Shown here piece by piece: positions 53,237 to 62,800 of a stretch of DNA of 64,000 nt. The translations under genes and the position numbers were made by a program. The number at the start of each line of letters is the position of its first letter. Position 1 is the stretch's first letter. This DNA comes from Ruminococcaceae bacterium UBA6353 (GTDB lineage Bacteria; Bacillota; Clostridia; Oscillospirales; Acutalibacteraceae), in NCBI GenBank assembly GCA_002437905.1, contig DJRT01000017.1:1-64000 (forward strand), given 5' to 3'. The notes below the pieces were generated by a model. It saw nothing but the letters and a program-made list of their open reading frames with translations, did not search any database and was not told the origin of the DNA.

Positions 53237-56089
53237 TTATTGCCCCTTTCCATAGAATTCGCGTCGTTTCTCGACGATCTCGCCGGTGATGTCCTCGCAG
53301 GAATCCAGCAGGCTTTCCCGTGTGTTGCCGCCGTTCTCCACCACATCCCGGAAGGCAAAATCGTAATAGCGGCTGGTGTAGTAGCTGCCGGCGATCTGCT
53401 CAACGCCCTTGAGGCTCTTGCGCTGCTCCCTGAGGGCTGCCTTGATATCGCTGCTCCACTGCAGGGTCTCCATTGCCTCCAGGTTTGCGGTGGCCAGACG
53501 CGCCGCCGTGCCAAGAGCCGTCTCCAGCTCCCGGGCATACTCACTCTGCACAGATCCCTGCGACCACCACTTGAGGAAGGTCCAGGCATCGTCGATATTG
53601 TCGGAGTTTTTCATAATGACCGAGCCGGTCACCGTGGTGGCCGCCGTATTGTGGATATTGCCCTCGCTGTCCACCACACCGGGCAGCACCGTCATCCCCC
53701 ACTTGCCCTCGATCTCCGGGGCAAAAACCGACAGCTGGTTATACGCCGTATAGCTGGTCACGGCCAGCGGCATCTGCCCCGAACGGAACCGGTTGACAAA
53801 GTCAAAGGTCTTCGGGATCTTATAGTCCGTATACAGCTGCGTCATGGTCTCAAAGGCCTGGTAGGCCTCTGTGCTGTCCAGTGCCGAGGCAGTCTTTTCC
53901 TCGTTATAGAATTCGCCGCCATACTGGTACAGCAGGCTGGCATAGCTCTTCATATCCGTGGTAAGGCCGAAATCAAAGTAGGACAGCATCAGCTCCGGCA
54001 GCACCTTCTGCAGCAGCGTATCCCATGTTTTCAGATCCTCCGGATCGATCCCCAGCTCGGCTAAAACATCCTTGCGGTAAAAGAGCATGGGATGATCCAT
54101 CGTCTCCGGCAGCGCATAGACGCCGTTATCCAGCGTAAAGGCCGTCAGCGAGGCCTCATGGAAGCGGGAAAACACCTCCTGCGCACCGTCCAGCTGGGAC
54201 AGATCCACCGCCGCATTGCGCAGGGCGTAGTTTACCGGCTCCGCCTCGGTGACGCCGAGGCTCACATCCGGCCCGATGCCGGCCAGCGTTGCGGGCAGCA
54301 GTGCACCGGCGCTGACCAGCTGCAGATCCACCTCAATGCCGCTCTGCGGCGTAAACTGGCTGTTGATCATCTTGCGGATGATATCCGCCTGGTCGCGGCC
54401 GGAGCTGATCCAGACCGTCACCTTGCGGTCGGTATCGGTTTCGATGCTGCCCACTTCCATATAGTTCATCTTAAAGCTGCCGATAAACTGCAGAAAATGG
54501 TGCTTGAGAGAAGCAAAGAAGCCCTTTTCCGCCCGCGGAAGCGCCGCGGAGGGCGCAAGCAGCTGCAGGTAATCCAGCGTCAGCGGCTGCGCCCGGTTAT
54601 CATTGATCCAGGTGCCCAGCGAGGTGATGTTGGAACGGAAGTTGCTCAGCCGGCGCGGCACCGATTCCGGGTCGTTCACCATGCGGTCAAGCTGCAGGTA
54701 CAGGCGCTCGAACGCCGGCTCACCCTTGCTCTCGCCGGTAACGGCGTCCTTCTGCTGCTCCAGCTGCTTCAGCTCCGCACTGACCGCTTCCATATCGGCC
54801 AGCACATCCGGCAGCAGCTTGGCAATGCTGTAATCCCGGTTCATATCCGGGGAGGTGCCCGTGACCATCACGATATTGACATAAATATTGTTCAGCTTTT
54901 CCAGCACCTCGGCCGCGCCGTCGATCACGGCCGCCTGCTTCCCGAGGCCGACCGTCATACGCAGCGTGTGCGTTCCCTCAGCCAGATAGAATTTGAACGC
55001 CTCGGTGCCGTCCCCCAGCAGAGTTGTCTGCCAGCTGCTGCCATAGGGGAACGCTATGCAGGCCGCCTCCTCAAAGGGCAGCTCGCCGTCGATCGTCAGA
55101 ATTCTGGTGGAGACGCCGTCGCTCTTTTCGCTCTGCAGGAACCGGGCCGCGATGGTGTACAGCCCGCTTTTCGGCACATTGATCTCCCACTCCGCCCACT
55201 CGCCGGAGGTCTTCCACGAGCTGCCGCCAAGGCAATTGTAGCGGATCTTGTAGCTGTGGTAGGGGGTGGTGGAGGCAGAGGAACGGTCATTCTGCATGGC
55301 GATGCTCTGCTCCGAGCGCCCCGTGGCCTGCTCCGCCTGGATCAGCTCCAGGGACTCGCCCGCATCGGTATAGCCGGCCTTTTCCCAGCCGGCCAGCGCC
55401 TCGGCATAGGCAGGCGTCTGCTGAGGCTGTACAAAGGCGATCTCGCCCAGCGCCACGGCATTGCGCGTTGCGCTCACCTGCACGGTGTGCTCACCCGGCT
55501 CCAGGTAAAACAGCAGCGCCTCCCCGGTGGCCAGCGAGGCATTTTCCAGCCGCGTACGCATCCAGCCGGTCACCTCGACCGAGTCGCGCCGGATCTCGTT
55601 ATCCTGGGTATCCTTGCGGACCTCATCGCTGAATTTCCACTTGCGGGGAAGCGTGAGTGCGGCCGTCCCCTCAAAGGGGTTCTGCCCGTCCAGGCGCAGA
55701 TCCAGCTTTACCGCTGTGCCGTCCCCCTCCATGGGGTAATACAGCATTTCGATATTATAGAACCCGCGCTCCTCCACGGAAAAGGTGTACTCGACCGCCT
55801 GCTCCTGCAGCAGCCGCACGCACGCCACATTCTCCAGCGTCAGCCTCTGTGCATCCTCCGCCTGCGCGCTGCAGTCGATCTTCACCGCCGAGGAAGCGTA
55901 GCCCGCATCCGGGTACTGCGCCAGATACTCGCGGTAAGAGGCGTAATGCTCTATATTGAAAAGACCGTCAGACTCCCCGGTCTTTTCCGCCCCAGCCGCC
56001 GCGGCCGGCAATATTGCAGAAGAAAGCAAAGACAGCGACAGGAGCATCGCCGCCATCTTCTTCCAGCTGAAACCTCTACTCATACTCAT
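53237..56089 (-). CDS. ABC sugar-binding protein fused to N-terminal CBM-like domains
   Basis: About 950 residues, roughly twice the usual size. A signal peptide (SSAILPAAAAG) with no lipobox cysteine is followed by two galactose-binding-like sandwiches (about residues 30-390). The second has the CBM6/35 look (LIQAEQATGRSEQS, GEWAEWEINVPKSGLYTIAA). A helical linker (about 430-560) and then a family-1 solute-binding domain follow (from about 580: KVTVWISSGRDQADIIRKMI; PETMDHPMLFYRKDVLAELG; VIMKNSDNIDDAWTFLKWWS). The CBM-like part would hold the receptor on polymer. The start is ATG 56089 (AAAGG upstream), with ATG 56083 as an alternative. It is the first gene behind the 56170 operator-controlled promoter. 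Confidence 0.87.
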   Translation of the reverse strand: MSMSRGFSWKKMAAMLLSLSLLSSAILPAAAAGAEKTGESDGLFNIEHYASYREYLAQYPDAGYASSAVKIDCSAQAEDAQRLTLENVACVRLLQEQAVEYTFSVEERGFYNIEMLYYPMEGDGTAVKLDLRLDGQNPFEGTAALTLPRKWKFSDEVRKDTQDNEIRRDSVEVTGWMRTRLENASLATGEALLFYLEPGEHTVQVSATRNAVALGEIAFVQPQQTPAYAEALAGWEKAGYTDAGESLELIQAEQATGRSEQSIAMQNDRSSASTTPYHSYKIRYNCLGGSSWKTSGEWAEWEINVPKSGLYTIAARFLQSEKSDGVSTRILTIDGELPFEEAACIAFPYGSSWQTTLLGDGTEAFKFYLAEGTHTLRMTVGLGKQAAVIDGAAEVLEKLNNIYVNIVMVTGTSPDMNRDYSIAKLLPDVLADMEAVSAELKQLEQQKDAVTGESKGEPAFERLYLQLDRMVNDPESVPRRLSNFRSNITSLGTWINDNRAQPLTLDYLQLLAPSAALPRAEKGFFASLKHHFLQFIGSFKMNYMEVGSIETDTDRKVTVWISSGRDQADIIRKMINSQFTPQSGIEVDLQLVSAGALLPATLAGIGPDVSLGVTEAEPVNYALRNAAVDLSQLDGAQEVFSRFHEASLTAFTLDNGVYALPETMDHPMLFYRKDVLAELGIDPEDLKTWDTLLQKVLPELMLSYFDFGLTTDMKSYASLLYQYGGEFYNEEKTASALDSTEAYQAFETMTQLYTDYKIPKTFDFVNRFRSGQMPLAVTSYTAYNQLSVFAPEIEGKWGMTVLPGVVDSEGNIHNTAATTVTGSVIMKNSDNIDDAWTFLKWWSQGSVQSEYARELETALGTAARLATANLEAMETLQWSSDIKAALREQRKSLKGVEQIAGSYYTSRYYDFAFRDVVENGGNTRESLLDSCEDITGEIVEKRREFYGKGQ

Positions 56090-56162
56090 CGAACCTTTCT
56101 TCCAAAACCACGGCCGCAGCCCGATCCTTCTCCCGACAACCGACAAATTTCGCCTAAAATAA

Positions 56163-56213
56163 TTAAATCGATTTAAGCAACTACATTATACAACGCGGAA
56201 GCACGGCAGTCAA
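56163..56213 (-). promoter_or_regulatory. Operator-controlled promoter for the ABC/NHL/DUF5696 block
   Basis: On the minus strand TTGACT (56208-56213), 17 bases, TATAAT (56185-56190), with start near 56178. A perfect operator TTAAATCGATTTAA (56163-56176) covers about +2 to +15. The next gene starts at 56089. Confidence 0.9.
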
Positions 56214-56231
56214 GAGATTTTATCAAATTGG

Positions 56232-58358
56232 TTAGATAATTTTTATTTTTTTAGGCACTTCGACCACAGGTTCCTTCCCCGCCTCCTGGCGGCACACGAT
56301 TTTTCCGTACGGGGTCAGCATCTCCACCGTGGCCGACGGCAGCCCCAGCAGCGAGGGATCCAGCTTGATCCTGCCAAAGCCCGGCTCCAGCATTTCAAAG
56401 CCCAGCAGCGCCTTCGGCACGGCATACAGCGGCGTGCCGCCCCAGGCATGGCTGAGGTCAAAGGTGTAGTTTTCCGGGCAGACGAACCCTTCCTGCAGTC
56501 CCTTCGGGCATTCCGCCTCGGATTGCTTCCAGCGCTCCATCAGCGGCAGCGTATAGCGTTCGCGCAGCCCGTTGCGGTAGATCGCCTCCAGAAGGAAGTG
56601 CAGAAAATACGGCTGACAGTCTCCCAGTGTCTCGTCGGTCATAACCCGGTGCAGGAGCGCCTGTGCGCGGTCGGCATCGCAAACGCCGAAATAGGCCGCC
56701 AGGATATTGGCGTGCTGGCGATAATAGGTCTTCCCGTTGCTCTGCGGCAGGGAGCAGTTCAGCTCAGCCTCCGGTGTCGGGGTGGCCAGACCCTCGCAAT
56801 ACAGCCCCTTTTCCGCACTGTACAGCAGGCGGTTGATCGCCTCCTGCAGCTGTGCCGCCTTTTGGCGGCACCGGGCCGCCATGGCATCCATAGAAAGAAT
56901 ATCGTACACCTTGGCCGCCGTCACCAGGGCGCCATAATAGAACATATTCAGGCAGCTCTGCCCCAGGTTTTTGGGCGGGTGGTGCAGTGTGTAGCCATCC
57001 ACATCCAGCCAGTCAACAAACATATAGTCCGTTGGATGCTCAATCAGGCCGTTATCCCCCATGTAGCCCTCAAAGCGGTGCAGCAGGAACCACAGACCGT
57101 CGGCACAGTCCTCCAGCAGGGTGCGGTCCCCCGTGAACATATAGACATCATGCAGCATCTGCACCCAGATGAGGCTGTAGCTGGTGTGGAAGATCCGGCC
57201 GTCATTGCGGCACAGCATCTCTGCCGTGCGGCGCACATCAAAGGCCGCCAGCCGCATATCTCCAAAGGAAAAGGCCGTCATCAGGCTCTCAATGTAGTAA
57301 TCCCCCGTGCAGGCCAGCGGCTCGCTGTGCTTTGGGCTGTCCAGATGGATGGTCTGCCGGCAGTATTTCAGTGCCTGCGTACAGAGTGCCAAAACGCGGT
57401 TGAGCCCCTCATCCGCCGTTTTCACAATGGCGCATTCTGGGGCGGGGTAACAGGTAGCCATGCAGGCGACCGTCACCGTTGCCGGCTGCGCAGAGCAGTT
57501 TTCCACCGTAACCGTAAATCCGCCCACGCTGTGCATCTGCAGGCCGCGGTATTCTGTATCCGCACGGAAAATAAAGTCCTCCCGGCTGTTGATCTCCTCC
57601 AGCTCAAAGCAGCTGACAGCCACCTTGAGCAGGCCGGCGGTCCTGACCGAAAGCGTTAAAAACGCCCCATAGACCTTATCATACTCCAGCCGCACCGTTT
57701 TCTTTGTGTTCGCCGCAATGCGGATCCTTCCGCCGCCCTGCGGATAAAGCCGCTCCTCGGCCAGCAGGGGGAGCGGGGAGGTCTCCGTATGCCAGATGTT
57801 CGGGATCTCCCACGCGGGAGCGTAAGCGTCCGGCTCGACCGTTCCGTCAAACCGGAACGGAGCCGTATACTGCCCGTTGCGGCGGGCCAGCCAGGTCCTG
57901 TCGGTGTTCACAACTGCCGTCGTCCCGTCCTCAAAGGTGATATGCGCCGTGAGCATAAAGCCCCCGTGCCCCCTGGAATACTCATCGATCAGCACCGGCA
58001 GCATCTTCACGCGGGCGTAGAAATGCAGCGTATCCGTATCCGGGAAAACGGTCGTCTCTATTGCATAGAACTGGTCACGGGGGGTATCATTGAACAGAAA
58101 ATCCCCCCCGGTGCGCACGGGCCCTGTCGCCAGGAGCGTGTCGTTCATCCACACATCGAATGTCGTATCCCCATCAAAACGCAGCCGGGCGCTTTTCACC
58201 CGCTTATCAAACCGATAGGTCCGGGTAAACTCGGCAACCGTATAGTTTCCCCTCAGTGCTGTTTCCTCCGCAGAAAACGCGCAGGGGTGGAATACGGTCG
58301 TCTGCGCATTCGGATGCTTTTCGCGATCGAGCCATATCCATTTTCCCAACTCTCTCAT
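56232..58358 (-). CDS. GH78-like alpha-L-rhamnosidase (six-hairpin glycosidase)
   Basis: 708 residues. An N-terminal beta-sandwich (about residues 1-230) contains the family start GKWIWLDRE; a further sandwich leads into an (alpha/alpha)6 barrel (about 330-620). In the barrel DSPKHSEPLACTGDYYIESL aligns with the GH78 signature that carries catalytic carboxylates, and NYTFDLSHAWGGTPLYAVPK matches the late barrel motif before the C-terminal sandwich. It would release terminal rhamnose, or a related deoxy-sugar, from imported oligosaccharides; no signal peptide is seen. ATG at 58358 follows GAGGGAAGAACA. It is 18 bases after the GH20 stop and is the last gene before the next promoter. Confidence 0.83.
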   Translation of the reverse strand: MRELGKWIWLDREKHPNAQTTVFHPCAFSAEETALRGNYTVAEFTRTYRFDKRVKSARLRFDGDTTFDVWMNDTLLATGPVRTGGDFLFNDTPRDQFYAIETTVFPDTDTLHFYARVKMLPVLIDEYSRGHGGFMLTAHITFEDGTTAVVNTDRTWLARRNGQYTAPFRFDGTVEPDAYAPAWEIPNIWHTETSPLPLLAEERLYPQGGGRIRIAANTKKTVRLEYDKVYGAFLTLSVRTAGLLKVAVSCFELEEINSREDFIFRADTEYRGLQMHSVGGFTVTVENCSAQPATVTVACMATCYPAPECAIVKTADEGLNRVLALCTQALKYCRQTIHLDSPKHSEPLACTGDYYIESLMTAFSFGDMRLAAFDVRRTAEMLCRNDGRIFHTSYSLIWVQMLHDVYMFTGDRTLLEDCADGLWFLLHRFEGYMGDNGLIEHPTDYMFVDWLDVDGYTLHHPPKNLGQSCLNMFYYGALVTAAKVYDILSMDAMAARCRQKAAQLQEAINRLLYSAEKGLYCEGLATPTPEAELNCSLPQSNGKTYYRQHANILAAYFGVCDADRAQALLHRVMTDETLGDCQPYFLHFLLEAIYRNGLRERYTLPLMERWKQSEAECPKGLQEGFVCPENYTFDLSHAWGGTPLYAVPKALLGFEMLEPGFGRIKLDPSLLGLPSATVEMLTPYGKIVCRQEAGKEPVVEVPKKIKII

Positions 58359-58376
58359 TGTTCTTCCCTCATTAAA

Positions 58377-59807
58377 TTAAAGTCCTGAAAATTTTTTCCG
58401 CAGGGCGTCGGCCACCGGTTCCAGCTCCGCATACGGGGCGGTGGTGTGCACATTCCAGGTTTTTTCGGCCAGCATGGATACCCGCTCCAGCAGTCTCTGC
58501 CGTTCGTCCTCTACGCCCTCGGCCACCGTCGGGTACTCCTTGATGATGTGGTCGCCCCACGCCAGCAGCTGGCCGCCCAGAATGGCCGCATCCTGCGGCG
58601 CATCGTATGCCTCGTTCAGATAGGGGGAGGATGGATGGATCGCCCGCCAGCGGCTGATGGGCTGCTCCAGCACCTCCCTGGGGCTCCACATACACTTCGG
58701 CGCCACCACATACATCGGCGACCACGAGCAATTGATTACCTGAAAGCCCGCCGCCAGCAGATCCGGCGTCGTCTGGTAATAATTCTCCCAGGACATCACC
58801 CAGATATCTTTGGACACCCGGTCATTCACCGCCTTGGCAAAGCCCTCCCACACAATGGGCTGACGCCCGTGATCAAAGCAGGTCTGCGCCATTTCCGTGA
58901 TGAAGTGCGCATACATTTGCTGCGCCAGCAGCTCCTTGTCTTCCGCGTCCGGGTCTATACCGATCTGCCGGGCATAGGCAAGGCATTCGGGGCAGCGCGT
59001 CCACTCATCCTTGTGATACGCCTCGTCCCCGCCGAGATGGATATATTTCGAATTGGGGAACATATCACACAGCTCGGCAAACAGCGCTTTCATTGCCCAA
59101 ATGGACTTTTCGTGCTGGCAGATGACCCCCTTGGTGCCGAAAATGTCGCCGTACTCCGCCTGGAAGCTCTTGCAGTGCCCCGGCACATCGATCTCCGGCA
59201 TCAGCTGCACCCCACGGCTGTGGGCATATTCCACCAGCGCACGGATCTCGCCGCGGGTATAGGCGCGCCCGGGGGTGGACAGCTTCGGGTACAGCCGGCT
59301 CGGCAGGGTATAGCTTTCATCATCCGTGAAATGCAGGTGCAGCACAGACAGCTTATAGTAATAGCACATATCCACATAGGACAGCAGGTAGGAAAGCGGA
59401 TGCCAGCAGCGCGCCAGATCCACCATCAGTCCGCGGTACCCCGCATCCGGCCGATCCTCCACCACTGCCTCCGGCAGCATCAGCCGGCCGGCATCCGCCT
59501 GCAGCAGCTGCAGCAGCGTGGCAAAGGCGTGGTTGGCGCCGGCCGGGTCGGCGGCAAAGAGCCGCACGCCCGCACCGTCGATCACCAGCCGGTAGGCCTC
59601 CGCCGCAAGGGCGGCATCCTCCTCCACGCGTATAGCCGCGCCATCCGCCACCGCACGCACCTCCAGCCCGCACAGTGCCTGTGCATAGCGCTGGAAGGCT
59701 GCAGTCGCTTCGGCAAATGCGCCGTTTGCCTCCACCGTGGGGGCAAATGCCCGCACCGGCGCATCTGCCCCTGTCTTTATATTTTTCGGAACCGGAAGAA
59801 TTCTCAT
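58377..59807 (-). CDS. GH20 beta-N-acetylhexosaminidase
   Basis: A 476-residue cytoplasmic GH20 enzyme, cleaving terminal GlcNAc or GalNAc by substrate assistance. A short N-terminal alpha/beta domain (about residues 1-125) precedes the barrel, with RGLMVDLARCWHP as the barrel entry, LHLHFTDDESYTLPS, MPEIDVPGHC and the catalytic pair in YIHLGGDEAYH. Substrate tryptophans are in IVWEGF, WVMSWENYY and LLAWGDH. ATG at 59807 is chosen because GAGGTGTAAT precedes it; an in-frame ATG 4 codons upstream overlaps the previous stop. The gene follows the GH13 stop immediately, so they are coupled. Confidence 0.92.
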   Translation of the reverse strand: MRILPVPKNIKTGADAPVRAFAPTVEANGAFAEATAAFQRYAQALCGLEVRAVADGAAIRVEEDAALAAEAYRLVIDGAGVRLFAADPAGANHAFATLLQLLQADAGRLMLPEAVVEDRPDAGYRGLMVDLARCWHPLSYLLSYVDMCYYYKLSVLHLHFTDDESYTLPSRLYPKLSTPGRAYTRGEIRALVEYAHSRGVQLMPEIDVPGHCKSFQAEYGDIFGTKGVICQHEKSIWAMKALFAELCDMFPNSKYIHLGGDEAYHKDEWTRCPECLAYARQIGIDPDAEDKELLAQQMYAHFITEMAQTCFDHGRQPIVWEGFAKAVNDRVSKDIWVMSWENYYQTTPDLLAAGFQVINCSWSPMYVVAPKCMWSPREVLEQPISRWRAIHPSSPYLNEAYDAPQDAAILGGQLLAWGDHIIKEYPTVAEGVEDERQRLLERVSMLAEKTWNVHTTAPYAELEPVADALRKKFSGL

Positions 59808-59808
59808 A

Positions 59809-62800
59809 TTACACCTCATCTGTCATCCAGCTTTGGAACAGCGCCGTATCCTCGGCCGTCTCATCCGGCTGAAGATCGGCCATGGCCACGCCATGGAACG
59901 AGGCCTTCAGCTGGTTGGAAACGAACGAGATCACCCCGCCGCGCAGGCAGGCATCTGTATAAGTAAATGTCGGCTCTTTCGCACCGTCGATATACACGCG
60001 GTAATCGCAGCCCTTTTTGGCCACCAGCACCGAGAAGCCGCCCTGGCCGGCAGCCAGCGGGGCACTCTGCAGGACCTTCTCGCCGTCGCGCAGCATCACC
60101 CGGCCGCTTCTGTCCATGGTCACATTCAGCGCCATACCCTCGTAGAATTTGCCCTCTACGCCGCTGAGGTACACCCCGACATACGGGTTCTTCACATAGG
60201 TGGGGATCTTATCCACCGTTATCCTGGCCGTAACAACATAGTCGGTCATGGCAATGCCGAACGGATTGACGAACGAGAGCGTATGCTCCCAGGTATTGCT
60301 GAAGCCGTCGGCGTGATACTTGTATCCGTGGAAGCGGTACAGCACCGTATCGTTCGAGCCGATGCTGGCACTGTTGATATGGGCCACCACGCCCTTGGTG
60401 ACATAGGCCACATAGCCCCGCGGCGCCTGCAGCCGGATATGCAGAACCGGCGTGCCCTCTTCCCCGGCAAACACCGTCAGATACCCGTCCTTCAGGTCAA
60501 CGCACAGCCGCTGCTCTATCCCGTAGCCAGCCGCCAGCTGGGCACTGCCGAGCACCGTATCCCCCTGTTTCACCTGCACACGGCCCTGCTCGTCATAGCA
60601 GAAGAGAATGCCATCGCCGAGCGGCGTATCAAAGCCCTTTTTGCCGAATTCGAAGCCGACAAAGCCCTGTCCCTCGTCGATCATGTAGGTACCGTCCGCA
60701 CGCAGGTCGCCGAAGGTCTTGTTCGGGATGCCCATTTGCGCAATACCGGCGCTCTTCTGGATATATCCCTCGTTGGCATACGCCCAATCGCCGGCAATGA
60801 TCCGGTAGGCCGGCTGGATCTCGGTATCCTTCATATAGCTGTAGTCGGGTGCCGTGATACCGGGTGTGCGCGGGGTATTGGTCGATCCGCCGTCGTGGAT
60901 GGCGTCACCAAAGCTGGCATAGCTGAACAGCGCCTCCTGCGCTCCATCCACCACCAGGCCAGCCCGCTCCACGCAGTAGTTGGCATTCAGCCCGCGGCCG
61001 ATCAGCGTCCACCGGGCACCGTCATAGGTAAACACCGCCGAATAGGTGGTGCCGATGCGCTGCAGCTGCACAGTGACCTTTTCTGCCGGCTGCGTATCCG
61101 GCACGCTGTAATAGGTCAGCAGCTTTCCGGCATTGGCGCGGCCGAGGAAAAGCACCGGCCGGCCGTTCTCCAGCCTTCTGCCCGCCACCACAAAGTTGTC
61201 TTCATCCTGCCGGCTGATAATGCCGGCGTAGCCGTCCGCGGCAGGGGTGTAGCCCAGCTCCGTCTTGAGCGTCCAATCCTCGTACGGCGCATTGGTCAGC
61301 AGCACCGTATGGCCGGCCGGCCGGATGACCAGACCGTCTGCGGTATAGCGCAGGTCGCAGTGCTCTCCGCAGTCAAACATGGCGCTCAGCCCATGCCGGA
61401 AATCGTCGCACTTGATAGGTGTCTTCTCGTAGGCCACCTTCACGCAATCCAGCACAGCCTCGCCGCGCAGCACGGCAAAGCCCGCCTTGGCGTGGTTATC
61501 CAGCGCCGCATAGGCCGTGGCTGCCTCCTGCCACACCGAGCCGGGTGTGCGGGTGGTCAGTACGGTGAAGCGATTGTATGCATCCCGCGCGATCCGCACA
61601 TAGGCGCCGGCCGCCACCGGCTCCAGCGCTGTCCGCCGGATGGCGCCGCCCTTCTGCTCCCGCACCAGCAGGTACAGCTCTCCGTCCGCCACGCCGGCAC
61701 CCACAAAGGCACTGTCCGCCGCGGTATCATTGCGCACCAGCAGCAGTGCGTCACCCGCCGTGGCAACAAACTTGGCGGTGGTCTTGCACTCGCCGAACAC
61801 CTCGGTGTGGGCAAACACGAAGTTTTCTGCATCACCGCGGCCGGTCACGGCAAAGCGGCGCACATCCTGCAGCACTGCCTCAGCCTGCCCGTTCCCGATC
61901 GCCGTAAATGTGTAGCCGCCCTTGTTTTCGGCCGAGGCCGTGCCCTTCACCAGCACGGTGCCGCCGGCCATCACCTCTGCCTCGATATAGCCGTCCTTGG
62001 CTACATACTGTTTGCCGGTCAGCCAGTCGGTATAGACGGTCCCGTCCACATCCTCCAGATCGCGCACATCCACCGCAAAGCGCACGCTGTACGGGTTGCG
62101 GCTGGCAATGGTCACGGCCGTGCCATTCTCATCCATCCGGGCAAAGGCCAGGATGTGATTTTCGTCATCCACGCTGAGGAATTTGACCGCACCCTGCCGC
62201 AGGCAGGAATTTTTCCGGCGCATATCGCTCAAAGCACGGTAGAAGCTCAGCGTAGCATAGTCCCAGCGCTCCTCGTGCCAGTCCATGGCATAGAAGGAGC
62301 TGCTGTAATCCTCGCGGTCAATATCCACCTCGTCTCCGTAATAGATGCAGGGGGCACCCAGCATGGTCATCAGGATCAGCTGCGCCGGACGGATGGCATA
62401 TTTCTCGCGCCGGTGGTTACGCGGGCGGTCATGATCCGACAGCGCAAAATACTGGCACAGCGCCGCCGTACGCGGAATGTTCATTACCTCAAAATCCAGC
62501 CAGTGATGGATCTCCGACTCCGGTATTTCCCCGGTGATGTAGTGCTGGATCTCCTTGACAAACTGCAGGTTCCAGCGGGCATCCCATGTGCCGGAATCGA
62601 TGGCCGGGTGCATGGAATACTCTGACATCATCATGGCTTCCGGATTGCAGGCTTTCAGGTAGGGGCGCATTTTCCCCACCACGATCGGGTCGCCCACCCG
62701 CTTGCCGTTCTCATCGGTTCCGTACAGCGCGCCGCCGGTATCGTACCGGAAGCCGTCAAAGCTGAACGGCTCCTTCAGCAGACGCGGCAGATAGGCGTCC

